Source: Bryobacterales bacterium (lineage in GTDB: Bacteria; Acidobacteriota; Terriglobia; Bryobacterales; Bryobacteraceae). Taken from it: a stretch of DNA of 32,851 nt. The stretch lies in assembly GCA_020847975.1 (NCBI GenBank), contig JADLBD010000235.1:1-32851 (forward strand), written 5' to 3'. Positions 24,936-32,818 of the stretch are shown here, piece by piece (within the stretch, counting starts at the first letter, position 1; each line of letters starts with the position of its first letter). The notes under the pieces were generated by a model. It was not told the origin of the DNA, made no database searches, and was given only the letters and a program-made list of their open reading frames with translations. Made by a program: the position numbers and the translations under genes.

Positions 24936-26222
24936 ATGGAAATACTTCGCGCGCTCGTAATCATGGAGGATTCGCGGCTGCTCCAGGAATTCTCCGCTAC
25001 CGTGACGCGCAATCACACGCTACACCTGGTTCGCAAACTGGATCAGTTCCCCGCGGCTAATGATCTCGAAAGGGTGCTCCGTTCCGTGGCTCCCCATGTG
25101 GTTTTCCTCGAGGTCGCCGGTGTAGCCCAAATCGAAAGGATGGCGGAAGTCGTCGAACGCGTCGCGCCCGGCACGCAAATGGTGGCCGTGAGCGGCGAGC
25201 GAACAGTCGATGAAATGATCGCCTGTATGCGCCGGGGAATGCGTGAGTATCTCACCGTTCCTTTCTCCTCCCAGGATCTCGAACTGATGCTCAGCCGCAT
25301 CCGCGCGTTGATCGCTCAGAATCCTCCCAAACTGGAGGCATCCCAAAATATCATTGCCTTTCTTTCCTCCAAGCCCGGCTGTGGAGCCACTACCGCGGCG
25401 CTTCATACCAGCCTCGAAGTGGCGCGGCAAGGCGGCTGCCGCACGCTCCTGCTCGATCTCGACTGCCGCTCGAGCGCCCTTGACTTCATGCTCAAACTCC
25501 CCCCCCGCTACGGGTTGCGCGACGCCGTCGAGTACGCCGAAGTTCTTGATGATTCCATTTGGGAACGCATGGTCTCGCGGATTGGGAAGCTCGATCTGGT
25601 TGGCTTGGGCAGTTCGGTGTCCCGCCTCTCACTTCCGCTGGCCGCCATCGGGCGCTACCTCGAGTATGCCCGCCGGAACTATGAAGCTATTTTTCTGGAT
25701 ATGCCCGCCGGTTTCGACGAGCACGCCATGGCCATTCTCGAGCAGTGCACCAGCATCTTCCTAGTCTCCACACCGGAGTTGTGCGCCCTCGAAATGACCA
25801 GGCGCCGGCTCGAACTTCTCGGGCATTTCGACCTTCTCAACCCGACCCGCGTTCTCGTCAACCGCGTGCAAGCGCGTGCCGCCATCAATGACCATCTCGA
25901 CGAACTCCTCGGCGCCAAGGTCTTTGCCACCATCTCCAACTCTTATGCCGTGTTGCAGAAAGCCATTCAGGACGGCAGGACCCTCGATCGCAGGTCCGCG
26001 ATGGGACGCCAGTTCGCGGACCTCGCCGCGAAGTGTCTGGGGAAGGAGAAAGAAGCCCAGGAGCACGGCGGCTTCGCAGGCCTCCTGCGTGCCTTTCTTC
26101 CCGGAGCCAGGCAAACCGCTCCGAAGCAATTGGATTCGCCCAGGCCGCAAAGGCGCATTCTCATGCTGCCATCCATCCCCGAGCCGGAAGCATCGATGGC
26201 CCTCGTTCGCTACAACAGGTGA
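24936..26222 (+). CDS. TadZ/CpaE-like ATPase with pseudo-receiver domain
   Basis: A 428-residue cytosolic protein. Residues 1-125 look like a response-regulator receiver (ALVIMEDSRLLQEF, VVFLEV where the phospho-Asp is Glu59, YLTVPF). Residues about 136-390 form a MinD/ParA-type ATPase with a deviant Walker A SSKPGCGATTAA (signature Lys146 kept, the usual GKT Lys replaced by Ala), LLLDLDCRSSALD and FLDMPAG. This is the build of CpaE/TadZ proteins, which place Flp pilus machinery at a cell site. No other tad/cpa gene is in the window. I chose ATG 24936 (GAGG upstream). ATG 24924 directly abuts an AGGAGG, and the frame is open back to 24651, but that part is the pseudogene's shadow. It is the first gene of a + strand run. 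An alternative is a ParA-like protein that positions another complex. Confidence 0.82.
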   Translation: MEILRALVIMEDSRLLQEFSATVTRNHTLHLVRKLDQFPAANDLERVLRSVAPHVVFLEVAGVAQIERMAEVVERVAPGTQMVAVSGERTVDEMIACMRRGMREYLTVPFSSQDLELMLSRIRALIAQNPPKLEASQNIIAFLSSKPGCGATTAALHTSLEVARQGGCRTLLLDLDCRSSALDFMLKLPPRYGLRDAVEYAEVLDDSIWERMVSRIGKLDLVGLGSSVSRLSLPLAAIGRYLEYARRNYEAIFLDMPAGFDEHAMAILEQCTSIFLVSTPELCALEMTRRRLELLGHFDLLNPTRVLVNRVQARAAINDHLDELLGAKVFATISNSYAVLQKAIQDGRTLDRRSAMGRQFADLAAKCLGKEKEAQEHGGFAGLLRAFLPGARQTAPKQLDSPRPQRRILMLPSIPEPEASMALVRYNR

Positions 26223-26278
26223 ATCACAAGGGGCTTGACCGGCTCCCCGTTTCCTCCTGCCCGCGGAAAATGCATTAT

Positions 26279-26301
26279 CCTTGCAAAGACGGCAAGGTTT
26301 T
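26279..26301 (+). terminator. Weak hairpin with T-run after the TadZ-like gene
   Basis: CCTTGC (26279-26284) and GCAAGG (26292-26297) pair around a 7-base loop and are followed by TTTT. It could partly terminate transcription between the ATPase and the TPR gene, allowing readthrough into the downstream run. Confidence 0.35.
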
Positions 26302-26336
26302 GCTAAGAAAAGAATTTTCCGCTGGGGGCGAGGGAT

Positions 26337-26918
26337 ATGAAGAAGGCACAATCTCATACGCCGAAATCTCCGGAAGTTCGGACAGCCGGCACGAAGCTTG
26401 GCGCACCGCCGCTGCGCCAGGACGCGCCGGCCACCGCCGCGCGGACACAGGCGGAGGAGTTCGATAAGGCCATGCGGCTGTTCCATCAGCGCGATTTCGC
26501 ATCCGCCTTGCTGCACTTTGAAAAGTGCGCCGCGGGAGAGAACCGCGATATGGCATACACCGCAAAGCAGCATATCCGCATGTGCCAGCAGCGGATTGCC
26601 CAAAGCCAGCCGGATCTGCGCACCCCCGAGGATTTGTACTACTACGCGGTCAACCTCATCAGCCAGCGCCGGCCCGCCGATGCCGAACAAATTCTCAAGC
26701 GCGCTCTCGAGCAGTCGCCGAAATCCGATCACATCCAGTACGCGCTGTGCCTCAGCCGCGGGCTCCAGGGCGATCTGGAAGGAGCGGCCCGGCACCTCGA
26801 GACTGCCATCCGCCTCGACCCTAGAAATCGCACCATCGCTCGAACTGATCCGGATTTCCTCGAGTTCGGCAGGCAGTCCCCCGTTCGGGAAATCGTGTTT
26901 GGCGACAAGAAACTCTAG
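26337..26918 (+). CDS. TPR-repeat protein
   Basis: A 193-residue soluble protein. After a polar, low-complexity 40-residue lead come tetratricopeptide-like helices: FDKAMRLFHQRDFASALLHFEKC, DMAYTAKQHIRMCQQRI, EDLYYYAVNLISQRRPADAEQILKRALEQSP and LSRGLQGDLEGAARHLETAIRLDP, together about four repeats. The ending FLEFGRQSPVREIVFG is not repeat-like. There is no signal peptide, so it is probably a cytosolic scaffold. GAGGG precedes the ATG. It sits 114 bp after the TadZ-like gene and 36 bp before yvcK. The conserved-looking order suggests a role in cell-pole or envelope biogenesis, but the partner is unknown. Confidence 0.8.
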   Translation: MKKAQSHTPKSPEVRTAGTKLGAPPLRQDAPATAARTQAEEFDKAMRLFHQRDFASALLHFEKCAAGENRDMAYTAKQHIRMCQQRIAQSQPDLRTPEDLYYYAVNLISQRRPADAEQILKRALEQSPKSDHIQYALCLSRGLQGDLEGAARHLETAIRLDPRNRTIARTDPDFLEFGRQSPVREIVFGDKKL

Positions 26919-26954
26919 CGACCACTGAATGATGTTCCCCTCTCCACAGCCTTC

Positions 26955-28064
26955 ATGCCAATGAAACGCAGCCCGAAGCGGCGCGCTTCCGCAAGCAAAC
27001 CACTACGCATCGTCTCCATCGGCGGGGGAACGGGGCTCTCCTGTCTCCTGTCCGGCTTGAAATACTATGCGCGGCCCGAACTCGTTGATCCCGCGGCCCG
27101 CCGGCGCTACGAGTTTCCCGAAGATATGGGGCTCGAAGTCACCGCCGTCGTCACAGTCACCGACGATGGCGGCAGTTCCGGCCGCCTGCGCCGCGACTTT
27201 GACGTCCTTCCCCCGGGCGATATTCGCAATTGCATGGTGGCGCTCTCGGAAGACGAGGCGTTGCTCTCCCGCCTGTTTCAGTACCGCTTCGATGCCGGAC
27301 GCGGCCTCAAAGGACACAGCTTCGGGAATCTCTTCCTTACCGCGCTCACGCAACTCACCGGGGACTTCGCGCACGCCATCAAGCTCTCTTCCGAAGTCAT
27401 CGCCAGCAGCGGACGCATCTTCCCCTCCACCGCGAGAAATGTCGTGCTCGAAGCAAGGCTCGAGGACGGCTCGACGGTGAGCGGAGAAACGCGCATCAGC
27501 CGCAGCAAGACCCGCATCCGCGAGATTCTCATCAAACCGCGAAACCCGCTGCCTCTTCCCGAAACGCTGCAGGCCATCGCCGAAGCCGACCTGATCACGC
27601 TCGGCCCCGGCTCCCTGTTCACCAGCGTCGTGCCGAACATGCTCGTCCGCGGTATCCCCGAAGCCATCGAGCGCTCCGGCGCGGTGAAAGCCTACTTCTG
27701 CAACCTCATGTGGCAGCCTGGCGAGACCATGAATTTCCGCGCGTCCGATCACGTGGAAGCCATCCACAAACATGCCGGGCTTTCCTTTCTGGACTTCGTC
27801 ATCGTGAACGCCAAGCCCATCGGCACGACGGCGAGGCGGAGATACGCGGCCCAGAAGGTAATGCCCGTCGAGGTCGACCGCAGGCGTCTGGAGGATATGG
27901 GACTCTGTGTTGTGGAAGAGGACATGCTCGCGCGCGCCGAAAAAGTGCGTCACGATTCGCACGTCGCCGCAGCCGTCGCCATTCGCCTGGCTCTGGTGGG
28001 GAACAGGCTGCGCGAAAGGGCTAAGGCCTCCGGCCTCAGAGCCGCCGCCAAGGGCCTGCTGTAG
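26955..28064 (+). CDS. yvcK: YvcK/CofD-like protein (gluconeogenesis factor family)
   Basis: A 369-residue protein with the YvcK hallmarks: IVSIGGGTGLSCLLSGLK, VTVTDDGGSSGRLRRDFDVLPPGDIRNCMVAL, then GHSFGNLFLTALTQL and LGPGSLFTSVVPNMLV. YvcK binds UDP-sugars such as UDP-GlcNAc and is needed in Firmicutes and Actinobacteria for cell-wall synthesis and growth on gluconeogenic carbon. Related CofD transfers a lactyl-phosphate, but the DDGGSSGRLR motif here is that of YvcK. The next gene, glmU, makes UDP-GlcNAc, the likely effector. ATG 26955 and 26961 are both possible; neither has a clear Shine-Dalgarno site. Regulation of cell-wall precursor flow through this pair is a reasonable inference. 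Confidence 0.92.
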   Translation: MPMKRSPKRRASASKPLRIVSIGGGTGLSCLLSGLKYYARPELVDPAARRRYEFPEDMGLEVTAVVTVTDDGGSSGRLRRDFDVLPPGDIRNCMVALSEDEALLSRLFQYRFDAGRGLKGHSFGNLFLTALTQLTGDFAHAIKLSSEVIASSGRIFPSTARNVVLEARLEDGSTVSGETRISRSKTRIREILIKPRNPLPLPETLQAIAEADLITLGPGSLFTSVVPNMLVRGIPEAIERSGAVKAYFCNLMWQPGETMNFRASDHVEAIHKHAGLSFLDFVIVNAKPIGTTARRRYAAQKVMPVEVDRRRLEDMGLCVVEEDMLARAEKVRHDSHVAAAVAIRLALVGNRLRERAKASGLRAAAKGLL

Positions 28065-28109
28065 TCGCGAGGCTCCTCCGCCGAATGTTGTAATGGATCA
28101 GGATACTTC

Positions 28110-29528
28110 ATGGAATCTCCGCTGACGATCGTCATTCTTGCCGCGGGTCTGGGCACCCGCATGAAATCCCGCAAGGCGAAAGTGCTTCACGAGGCAGGCG
28201 GAAAGACCCTTGCCGAGCATGTCGTGGATACCGCTCTCGAGCTGACGGCTCCCGGCTCCATCTATGTCGTCGTCGGTCACCAGGCCGCCGAGGTCCGGGA
28301 TACTCTTGCCTCTCGCGGCGTGCAATTTGCCGAGCAGACCGAGCAAAAGGGCACCGGTCATGCCGTACTCTGCTGCGAATCGGTGGTTCGCGAGCGCGCC
28401 GGCCGGGTTGTCGTTCTCTATGGCGATGTCCCGCTGCTCAAAGCGTCCACGTTACGTAAGCTAATCGAACTGCAAACCAGTTCCGGGGCCGCCGCGGCCG
28501 CCATTTCCACATTTCTCGACGACCCCACCGGGTATGGCCGCATCCTCCGCAACGAGCGCGGAGAGGTCGTTGCCGTAGTGGAGGAGAAAGCCGCCACAGC
28601 GGAACAGCGGCGAATCCGCGAGATCAATGCGGGCATTTATTGCTTCGACGCTCCGCTGCTGTGGAAACACTTGCACGACCTCCGCCCGGACAACCCCGCC
28701 CGCGAACTCTATCTCACGGACACGGTGGAGATCCTGAATCGCGAAGGACACTCCGTCCTCCCCCTGGTAGTGGATGACTCCTCGGAATTGCTGGGCATCA
28801 ACACACGCATCGAGTTGGCTGCCGTGGACCGGATTCTCCGCCAGGAGAAGGTCCGCCAGCTTATGCTCGACGGCGTCACGATCGAACGCCCGGAAACCGT
28901 CACCATCGACTCCCAGGTGCAAATCGGCATGGACACTGTGGTGGAGGCATTCACGCGGATACTCGGCAACTCCCGCATCGGCGCCGGCTGCCATATTGGC
29001 GCTTTTTCCATCGTCAACCACTCCACCGTTGAAGATGGCGTGCTCGTCCTGCCGTACACCCTTATCAATACGTCGCACGTCGAGACCGGCGCGCAGGTGG
29101 GGCCATACGCTCGCCTGCGAATGGAGAACTACGTCGAGGCCGGGGCGCACATCGGGAATTTCGTGGAGCTCAAGAAGACTCGCCTCGGCAAAGGTTCCAA
29201 GGCATCCCACCTCGCCTATCTCGGCGACTCAGTCATCGGAGAGAAGGTGAACATCGGAGCCGGCGCCATTACCTGCAATTATGACGGGAAGAAGAAAAGC
29301 CAAACGAGGATTGGCAATGGAGCCTTTGTGGGCAGCAATTCCACGCTCGTGGCTCCGGTGGAAATAGGGGAAGGCAGCTACCTCGCCGCCGGGTCGGTCA
29401 TCACCCATACCGTACCCCCGGATGCTTTGGCGGTCGCTCGCAGCAGGCAGGTGAACAAAGAAGATTGGGCCCGCCATCGGAGGGAAAGTACTGTACCGGC
29501 ATCGAATACTTCGAGCGGGAACTTGTAA
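28110..29528 (+). CDS. glmU: Bifunctional N-acetylglucosamine-1-phosphate uridyltransferase / glucosamine-1-phosphate acetyltransferase
   Basis: A 472-residue enzyme making UDP-GlcNAc, the precursor of peptidoglycan and lipid A. The N-terminal pyrophosphorylase domain (about 1-230) has LAAGLGTRMKSRKAKVLHEAGGK, EQKGTGHAV and LYGDVPLL. A linker leads to a left-handed beta-helix (about 255-455) with hexapeptide repeats, the acetyltransferase residues in YARLRMENY, KASHLAYLGDSVIG (catalytic His), and NIGAGAITCNYDGKKK. A short low-complexity tail (VPASNTSSGNL) follows. AGGAT precedes the ATG. It lies 45 bp after yvcK and is probably cotranscribed. Both active sites appear intact, so this is the main GlmU of the cell. 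Confidence 0.97.
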   Translation: MESPLTIVILAAGLGTRMKSRKAKVLHEAGGKTLAEHVVDTALELTAPGSIYVVVGHQAAEVRDTLASRGVQFAEQTEQKGTGHAVLCCESVVRERAGRVVVLYGDVPLLKASTLRKLIELQTSSGAAAAAISTFLDDPTGYGRILRNERGEVVAVVEEKAATAEQRRIREINAGIYCFDAPLLWKHLHDLRPDNPARELYLTDTVEILNREGHSVLPLVVDDSSELLGINTRIELAAVDRILRQEKVRQLMLDGVTIERPETVTIDSQVQIGMDTVVEAFTRILGNSRIGAGCHIGAFSIVNHSTVEDGVLVLPYTLINTSHVETGAQVGPYARLRMENYVEAGAHIGNFVELKKTRLGKGSKASHLAYLGDSVIGEKVNIGAGAITCNYDGKKKSQTRIGNGAFVGSNSTLVAPVEIGEGSYLAAGSVITHTVPPDALAVARSRQVNKEDWARHRRESTVPASNTSSGNL

Positions 29529-29537
29529 CCAGCCGCC

Positions 29538-29558
29538 AGGTCCAGTGAAACTGGACCT
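29538..29558. terminator. Perfect hairpin after glmU, no U-tract
   Basis: AGGTCCAGT (29538-29546) and ACTGGACCT (29550-29558) form a perfect 9-bp stem around GAA, 9 bp after the glmU stop. Neither strand has a T-run after it, so it may be a factor-assisted terminator or an RNA 3'-end stabiliser. The rest of 29559-29736 holds no feature I can support. Confidence 0.4.
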
Positions 29559-29736
29559 CGGGGTGCGAATTAAGCGGCCGCGTTTGTACTCGGTCAGGGA
29601 GAGCACGACGCCGCGGCCGCACTGCACTCACCCCGGGATCTGTGTCACTTGTCTATTATTAGCTCAAATTCGACTGCATTGGGATATCCCTTGTCTAAGG
29701 TATTGGCGGGTACCCGTGACAGGGGGGCTTCCCCAA

Positions 29737-30306
29737 TCAAAGGAAATCGCCGCTCAACTCCGCCAGTTGCGCGGCGGTGAGAGCCGACTCGGCCTTGTAT
29801 TCCGGATGATCCACTACCAGTTTGGCCCCGTTCGGGAACAGCTTCGCCTGCTCCGGGGAAAACTGGAAGGAGACGTATTGTACGGAGCTGATGCGGTCCG
29901 TCGAGATCTGCCGCGTATCGAAATTCGCCTTCACCGGAGCCGTCTCCCCTACCACGAACCACACGTGATTCTCCAGACCCAACAATTTCCGCAGCCACAC
30001 CGCCCGCACCTCGGGCGTCTCGTACTCGATTAACAACGAGGCGCACAGGCCGTTCGCTTTCGGAATCAGCTCATTGTAAGTGTGGATCTCATGCTCGATG
30101 TCGTGCTGCCGGACAATGCGCTCGATGCGCACCATCTCCTGCACCTGGTAAAGCACCGTGTCGTGGTTCTCGAACAGAAAGGTAAGATGCCCGCCTACGC
30201 GCACGCGCCGGCGGTCCTTCATGGCAATCATCCGCGGGCGCCATTGCTCCCGCCACACCTCATACTCGGCAATGTTCCTGACTTCTTCGAATGTGACTGG
30301 CTGCAT
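29737..30306 (-). CDS. DUF3501 family protein
   Basis: A 189-residue cytosolic protein recognisable as DUF3501 by VTFEEVRNIAEYEVWREQWR near the N-terminus, RVRVGGHLTFLFENHDTVLYQVQEMVRIER, EIHTYNELIP, and ISSVQYVSFQFS with a later DHPEYKAES. The function of the family is unknown. It is regularly found next to rubrerythrin and a GlpC-type Fe-S protein, as here, which implies a role in peroxide or oxidative-stress handling. The conserved Glu/His-rich HLTFLFENHD segment could hold a metal; that is inference. I chose ATG 30306, which leaves a 7-bp gap from the stop of the upstream Fe-S gene. The frame upstream of it is that gene's shadow. It is the last gene of a four-gene operon. Confidence 0.92.
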   Translation of the reverse strand: MQPVTFEEVRNIAEYEVWREQWRPRMIAMKDRRRVRVGGHLTFLFENHDTVLYQVQEMVRIERIVRQHDIEHEIHTYNELIPKANGLCASLLIEYETPEVRAVWLRKLLGLENHVWFVVGETAPVKANFDTRQISTDRISSVQYVSFQFSPEQAKLFPNGAKLVVDHPEYKAESALTAAQLAELSGDFL

Positions 30307-30313
30307 AGTTCCG

Positions 30314-31645
30314 TTACTTCTTCTCTTCCTCCGCCGCCGGCAGCCTGGTTGGAAATCCATCCTCGCGATACGCCCGCGCCAGTACCTGGATCGGATGGAT
30401 GGGCCTCACGCCGGTGCCCTGTTCGAAATGGATCGCCGCCAATGGGCAGTCCGATGCCGTAACCTCGGCCTTGACGTCATTCATCTCGTCGAACGCCTTC
30501 TTCGCCGTCAGCATCGACAGGGGGAAAAACTCCTTCTTCATCGCCCACGTTCCGTCGTGGGCGCTGCACTGCTCCACCATCGTGATCTGCGCGCCCGGAA
30601 TGAGGCGCATCATGTCGCGCGACCGGAAGCCGATGTTTTGCGCCTTCAGGTGGCACGGAATGTGATAAGCCACCTTGCCCGGCGTTGAGCGGAACGCTCG
30701 ATTGAAATCTCCCTTGCGCTTGCGCTCGAAGAGAAATTCACACAGGTCCATCGTATTGGCCGCAACCTTCTTCGCCGCCTGCGTCCCGAGCAACTCCGCA
30801 TACTCCTTGCGCAGCATGAACGAGCACGACGGATTGATCGCCACCACTTTCCTGCCGGCGTTTACGTGCGGCACGAGCGAAGCCACGTTGCTTTCCGCCA
30901 TTTCCCTTGCCAGTTTCACGTCCCCCGCCTCGAGCGCCGGCATGCCACAGCAGTTCTGTTTCGGGCATCCGAGCGAGATCCCGTTCCTCGAGAACACATC
31001 CACCGCGTCCTTGCCGATCTGCGGATTGTTGTAATTCACAAAGCAGGTGTGGAACAGAACCGCCATATTGCGGTCCCCTTCCGGCTCGGGACGTCCCAGA
31101 CGCCAATTCTCGAACGTCTCGTCGTGAAATTCCGGCAGTTGTTTGTCCTTGTGGATCCCTGCCGCCGCCTCCATCATGCGGCGGAGCAAAGGTTGCCGGT
31201 TGGCCCAATTGGCGAGGTCCGAAGCCGCGTTTCCGATCTTCCCCACCAGTTCCGGACGCGCCAGCATCTTCGATCGCAGCGGAATTCCCGCCTCCCGCCG
31301 GCGCACGGCATTTGCCCGCAGCATTAACCGTGGAAAATCCAACTGGAACTCGTGCCCGTCATCCGGCGTGTAGGGACACTTCACATAGCACAGCTTGCAC
31401 TGGTAGCAGGTGTCGATTACGTAGTCTGTTTCCGCCGCGGTGAGTTGCCGCACGTCTCCGCCGTGCTTGTCCACGGCCTGAAACAAAGCCGGAAACGAGG
31501 GGCACAAATTGAAACACAAACGGCACCCGTGACAGATATCGAAGATGCGCTCCACTTCCTGAGCGAGCGCTGTCTTGTTCCAGTACTTCCGCTCGTTCGG
31601 ATTGTATGTGAGCCCTTCGGTGGGTGTTCCTTTAATGACTGCCAT
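30314..31645 (-). CDS. Two-[4Fe-4S] CCG-domain oxidoreductase (GlpC/HdrD-like)
   Basis: A 443-residue cytosolic protein. Two ferredoxin-type clusters are at CHGCRLCFNLCP (38-49) and CYQCKLCYVKCP (80-91). Two cysteine-rich CCG-type domains follow: the first with FHTCFVNYNN and CPKQNCCGMP, the second with YHIPCHLKAQ and QCSAHDGTW, in which the usual CCG is CSA. This is the heterodisulfide-reductase-D/GlpC fold, which moves electrons, often from quinone or flavin, to a terminal acceptor. In this operon it probably donates electrons to the rubrerythrin, which lacks its own rubredoxin domain. ATG 31645 is chosen by the MAVIKGTPTEGL start; an upstream in-frame ATG adds 14 basic residues and overlaps the hairpin. 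Ribosome-binding site is weak. Confidence 0.9.
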   Translation of the reverse strand: MAVIKGTPTEGLTYNPNERKYWNKTALAQEVERIFDICHGCRLCFNLCPSFPALFQAVDKHGGDVRQLTAAETDYVIDTCYQCKLCYVKCPYTPDDGHEFQLDFPRLMLRANAVRRREAGIPLRSKMLARPELVGKIGNAASDLANWANRQPLLRRMMEAAAGIHKDKQLPEFHDETFENWRLGRPEPEGDRNMAVLFHTCFVNYNNPQIGKDAVDVFSRNGISLGCPKQNCCGMPALEAGDVKLAREMAESNVASLVPHVNAGRKVVAINPSCSFMLRKEYAELLGTQAAKKVAANTMDLCEFLFERKRKGDFNRAFRSTPGKVAYHIPCHLKAQNIGFRSRDMMRLIPGAQITMVEQCSAHDGTWAMKKEFFPLSMLTAKKAFDEMNDVKAEVTASDCPLAAIHFEQGTGVRPIHPIQVLARAYREDGFPTRLPAAEEEKK

Positions 31646-31660
31646 AACAAGGGCGCCCTC

Positions 31661-31682
31661 GGGGCGCGCGTGCGCACGCCCC
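31661..31682. other. GC-rich imperfect inverted repeat between rubrerythrin and Fe-S genes
   Basis: GGGGCG (31661-31666) and CGCCCC (31677-31682) flank a 10-base centre that can add further pairs. It lies in the 51-bp spacer of the operon and may be a processing or attenuation hairpin that lowers downstream expression relative to rubrerythrin. Confidence 0.3.
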
Positions 31683-31696
31683 ATCAATTGTAGCTG

Positions 31697-32116
31697 CTAG
31701 CTGATGGATTTCAGCCCCTGCTCGAAACGCCCCGCATGCGACTTTTCCGCTTTCGCCAGCGTTTCGAACCAGTCCGCGATCTCCGAAAACCCTTCGTCCC
31801 GAGCCGTTTTCGCCATGCCCGGGTACATGTCCGTGTACTCGTGTGTTTCTCCCGCGATGGCGGCCTTCAGATTCAGCGAAGTGTCTCCAATGGGCAGGTC
31901 TGTGGCCGGATCGCCCACTTTTTTCATGTAGTCCAGATGGCCGTGCGCGTGGCCGGTCTCGCCTTCCGCCGTGTCACGGAACAGGCCGGCAACGTCCGGA
32001 TACCCTTCCACATCCGCCATCTTGGCGAAATAGAGGTAACGGCGATTCGCCTGGCTCTCACCCGCAAAGGCGTACTTCAGATTATCGTGGGTCTTCGACC
32101 CTTTCAGATCAGCCAT
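31697..32116 (-). CDS. Rubrerythrin lacking the rubredoxin domain
   Basis: A 139-residue diiron four-helix bundle that reduces hydrogen peroxide to water. Likely iron ligands are Glu20 (AFAGESQANRRY), Glu53/His56 (EGETGHAH), Glu90/Glu93 (AGETHEYTDMY) and Glu124/His127 (AKAEKSHAGR). It ends at residue 139 with no CxxC rubredoxin tail, so it must take electrons from another protein; the Fe-S oxidoreductase gene 51 bp downstream is the natural candidate. The ATG at 32116 has AAGGAG seven bases upstream, the best ribosome site in this operon. The longer open frame runs back into the regulator gene and is a shadow. It follows the PerR-like gene by 31 bp. Confidence 0.93.
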   Translation of the reverse strand: MADLKGSKTHDNLKYAFAGESQANRRYLYFAKMADVEGYPDVAGLFRDTAEGETGHAHGHLDYMKKVGDPATDLPIGDTSLNLKAAIAGETHEYTDMYPGMAKTARDEGFSEIADWFETLAKAEKSHAGRFEQGLKSIS

Positions 32117-32147
32117 GGAATATCTCCTTCTGTTCGGACGATACAAC

Positions 32148-32597
32148 TTACTGCTGTGCGGCCGCGCACTGCGCACAGACGCCCAGAAACAATACGGAAC
32201 ACCGCTCCAGCCGGAAGCCATCCGGCAGCGATTCCGGTACTCGCACGGGTGTTGCTTCGCTCTCGGGAGCGTCGAATATCGCCTTGCAGCGCACACAGAC
32301 CAGGTGATGATGATCGCCGAGATTCGCATCCAGCCGCAGGGAATCGTGCAGAACGGTCACCTCGCGCAGCAGGCCCGACTCCGTAAAAGTCCGGATGTTC
32401 TTGTACACCGTGCCAAGGCTGATCGCGGGGATTTCCCGTTTCACCTGCTCATAGACGGCTTCGGGCGTGGGATGGGTATTCGTGGAGGCGAGCGCCTTGT
32501 AGATCACCATCCGCTGATGAGTGTATGCCAATCCCAGTTCCAGACAACGCTGGCGGAAGAGATCCATACGGTGGCGAAGAGAATCGTCGGAGATCAT
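32148..32597 (-). CDS. Fur-family regulator, PerR-like
   Basis: A 149-residue repressor with an N-terminal winged helix (about 14-85: YTHQRMVIYKAL, HPTPEAVYEQV, ISLGTVYKNI) and a C-terminal dimer domain. The structural zinc site is CVRC (101-104) and CAQC (141-144). The regulatory metal residues match PerR rather than Fur: His42, Asp90, His96 and His98, and Asp109 where Fur would have Glu (by memory of Bacillus PerR: His37, Asp85, His91, His93, Asp104). PerR senses peroxide by metal-catalysed His oxidation. The downstream rubrerythrin operon fits that role. I chose ATG 32597 over the TTG at 32600. A Fur/PerR-like box lies 10 bp upstream, suggesting self-repression. Confidence 0.9.
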   Translation of the reverse strand: MISDDSLRHRMDLFRQRCLELGLAYTHQRMVIYKALASTNTHPTPEAVYEQVKREIPAISLGTVYKNIRTFTESGLLREVTVLHDSLRLDANLGDHHHLVCVRCKAIFDAPESEATPVRVPESLPDGFRLERCSVLFLGVCAQCAAAQQ

Positions 32598-32606
32598 CAA
32601 TACCTA

Positions 32607-32625
32607 TTGAATAATAATAATTATC
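32607..32625 (-). promoter_or_regulatory. Fur/PerR-like box ahead of the peroxide-defence operon
   Basis: On the minus strand GATAATTATTATTATTCAA matches the 19-base Fur consensus at 13 positions, with the GATAAT half perfect. It is an AT-rich island in GC-rich DNA, 10 bp before the regulator ATG, where bound repressor would block transcription or elongation. Confidence 0.5.
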
Positions 32626-32780
32626 CTTTGTCAAGCATTATCCCCAATACCCATCCCCTCTCGCACCGCCACTGATCCCAGGTTAACCCATGCGTCTTCC
32701 GCACGTCATTCCAGCACACGGTCAGGGGTGCGCGACATGGAAGTGAAGATTCGGCAGGTTTCTTTTTTTGAGCCCATAAG

Positions 32781-32803
32781 CCGAGCGTATATGCTACGCT
32801 CGG
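32781..32803. promoter_or_regulatory. Perfect 9-bp palindrome over a putative -10 region
   Basis: CCGAGCGTA (32781-32789) and TACGCTCGG (32795-32803) are perfect inverted repeats with a 5-base centre. TTGAGC at 32768-32773 and TATGCT at 32790-32795 (16-bp spacer) could be a promoter with its -10 inside the palindrome. The ribosome site AAGGAG follows 4 bp later. Confidence 0.45.
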
Positions 32804-32818
32804 TTCAAGGAGACGCCT

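Noticed and set aside
26289..26304. Possible sigma54 promoter (GGCAAGGTTTTGC)
   Set aside because: The GG-to-GC spacing is one base short of the required GG-N10-GC, and the bases are better explained as a weak hairpin with T-run.
29574..29620. Two NotI octamers (GCGGCCGC) 31 bp apart, suspected vector or linker sequence
   Set aside because: No flanking vector sequence that I recognise, and such octamers occur by chance in GC-rich DNA.
29559..29736. Search for a tRNA or small RNA between glmU and DUF3501
   Set aside because: No cloverleaf arms or TTCGA loop with matching stem could be assembled.
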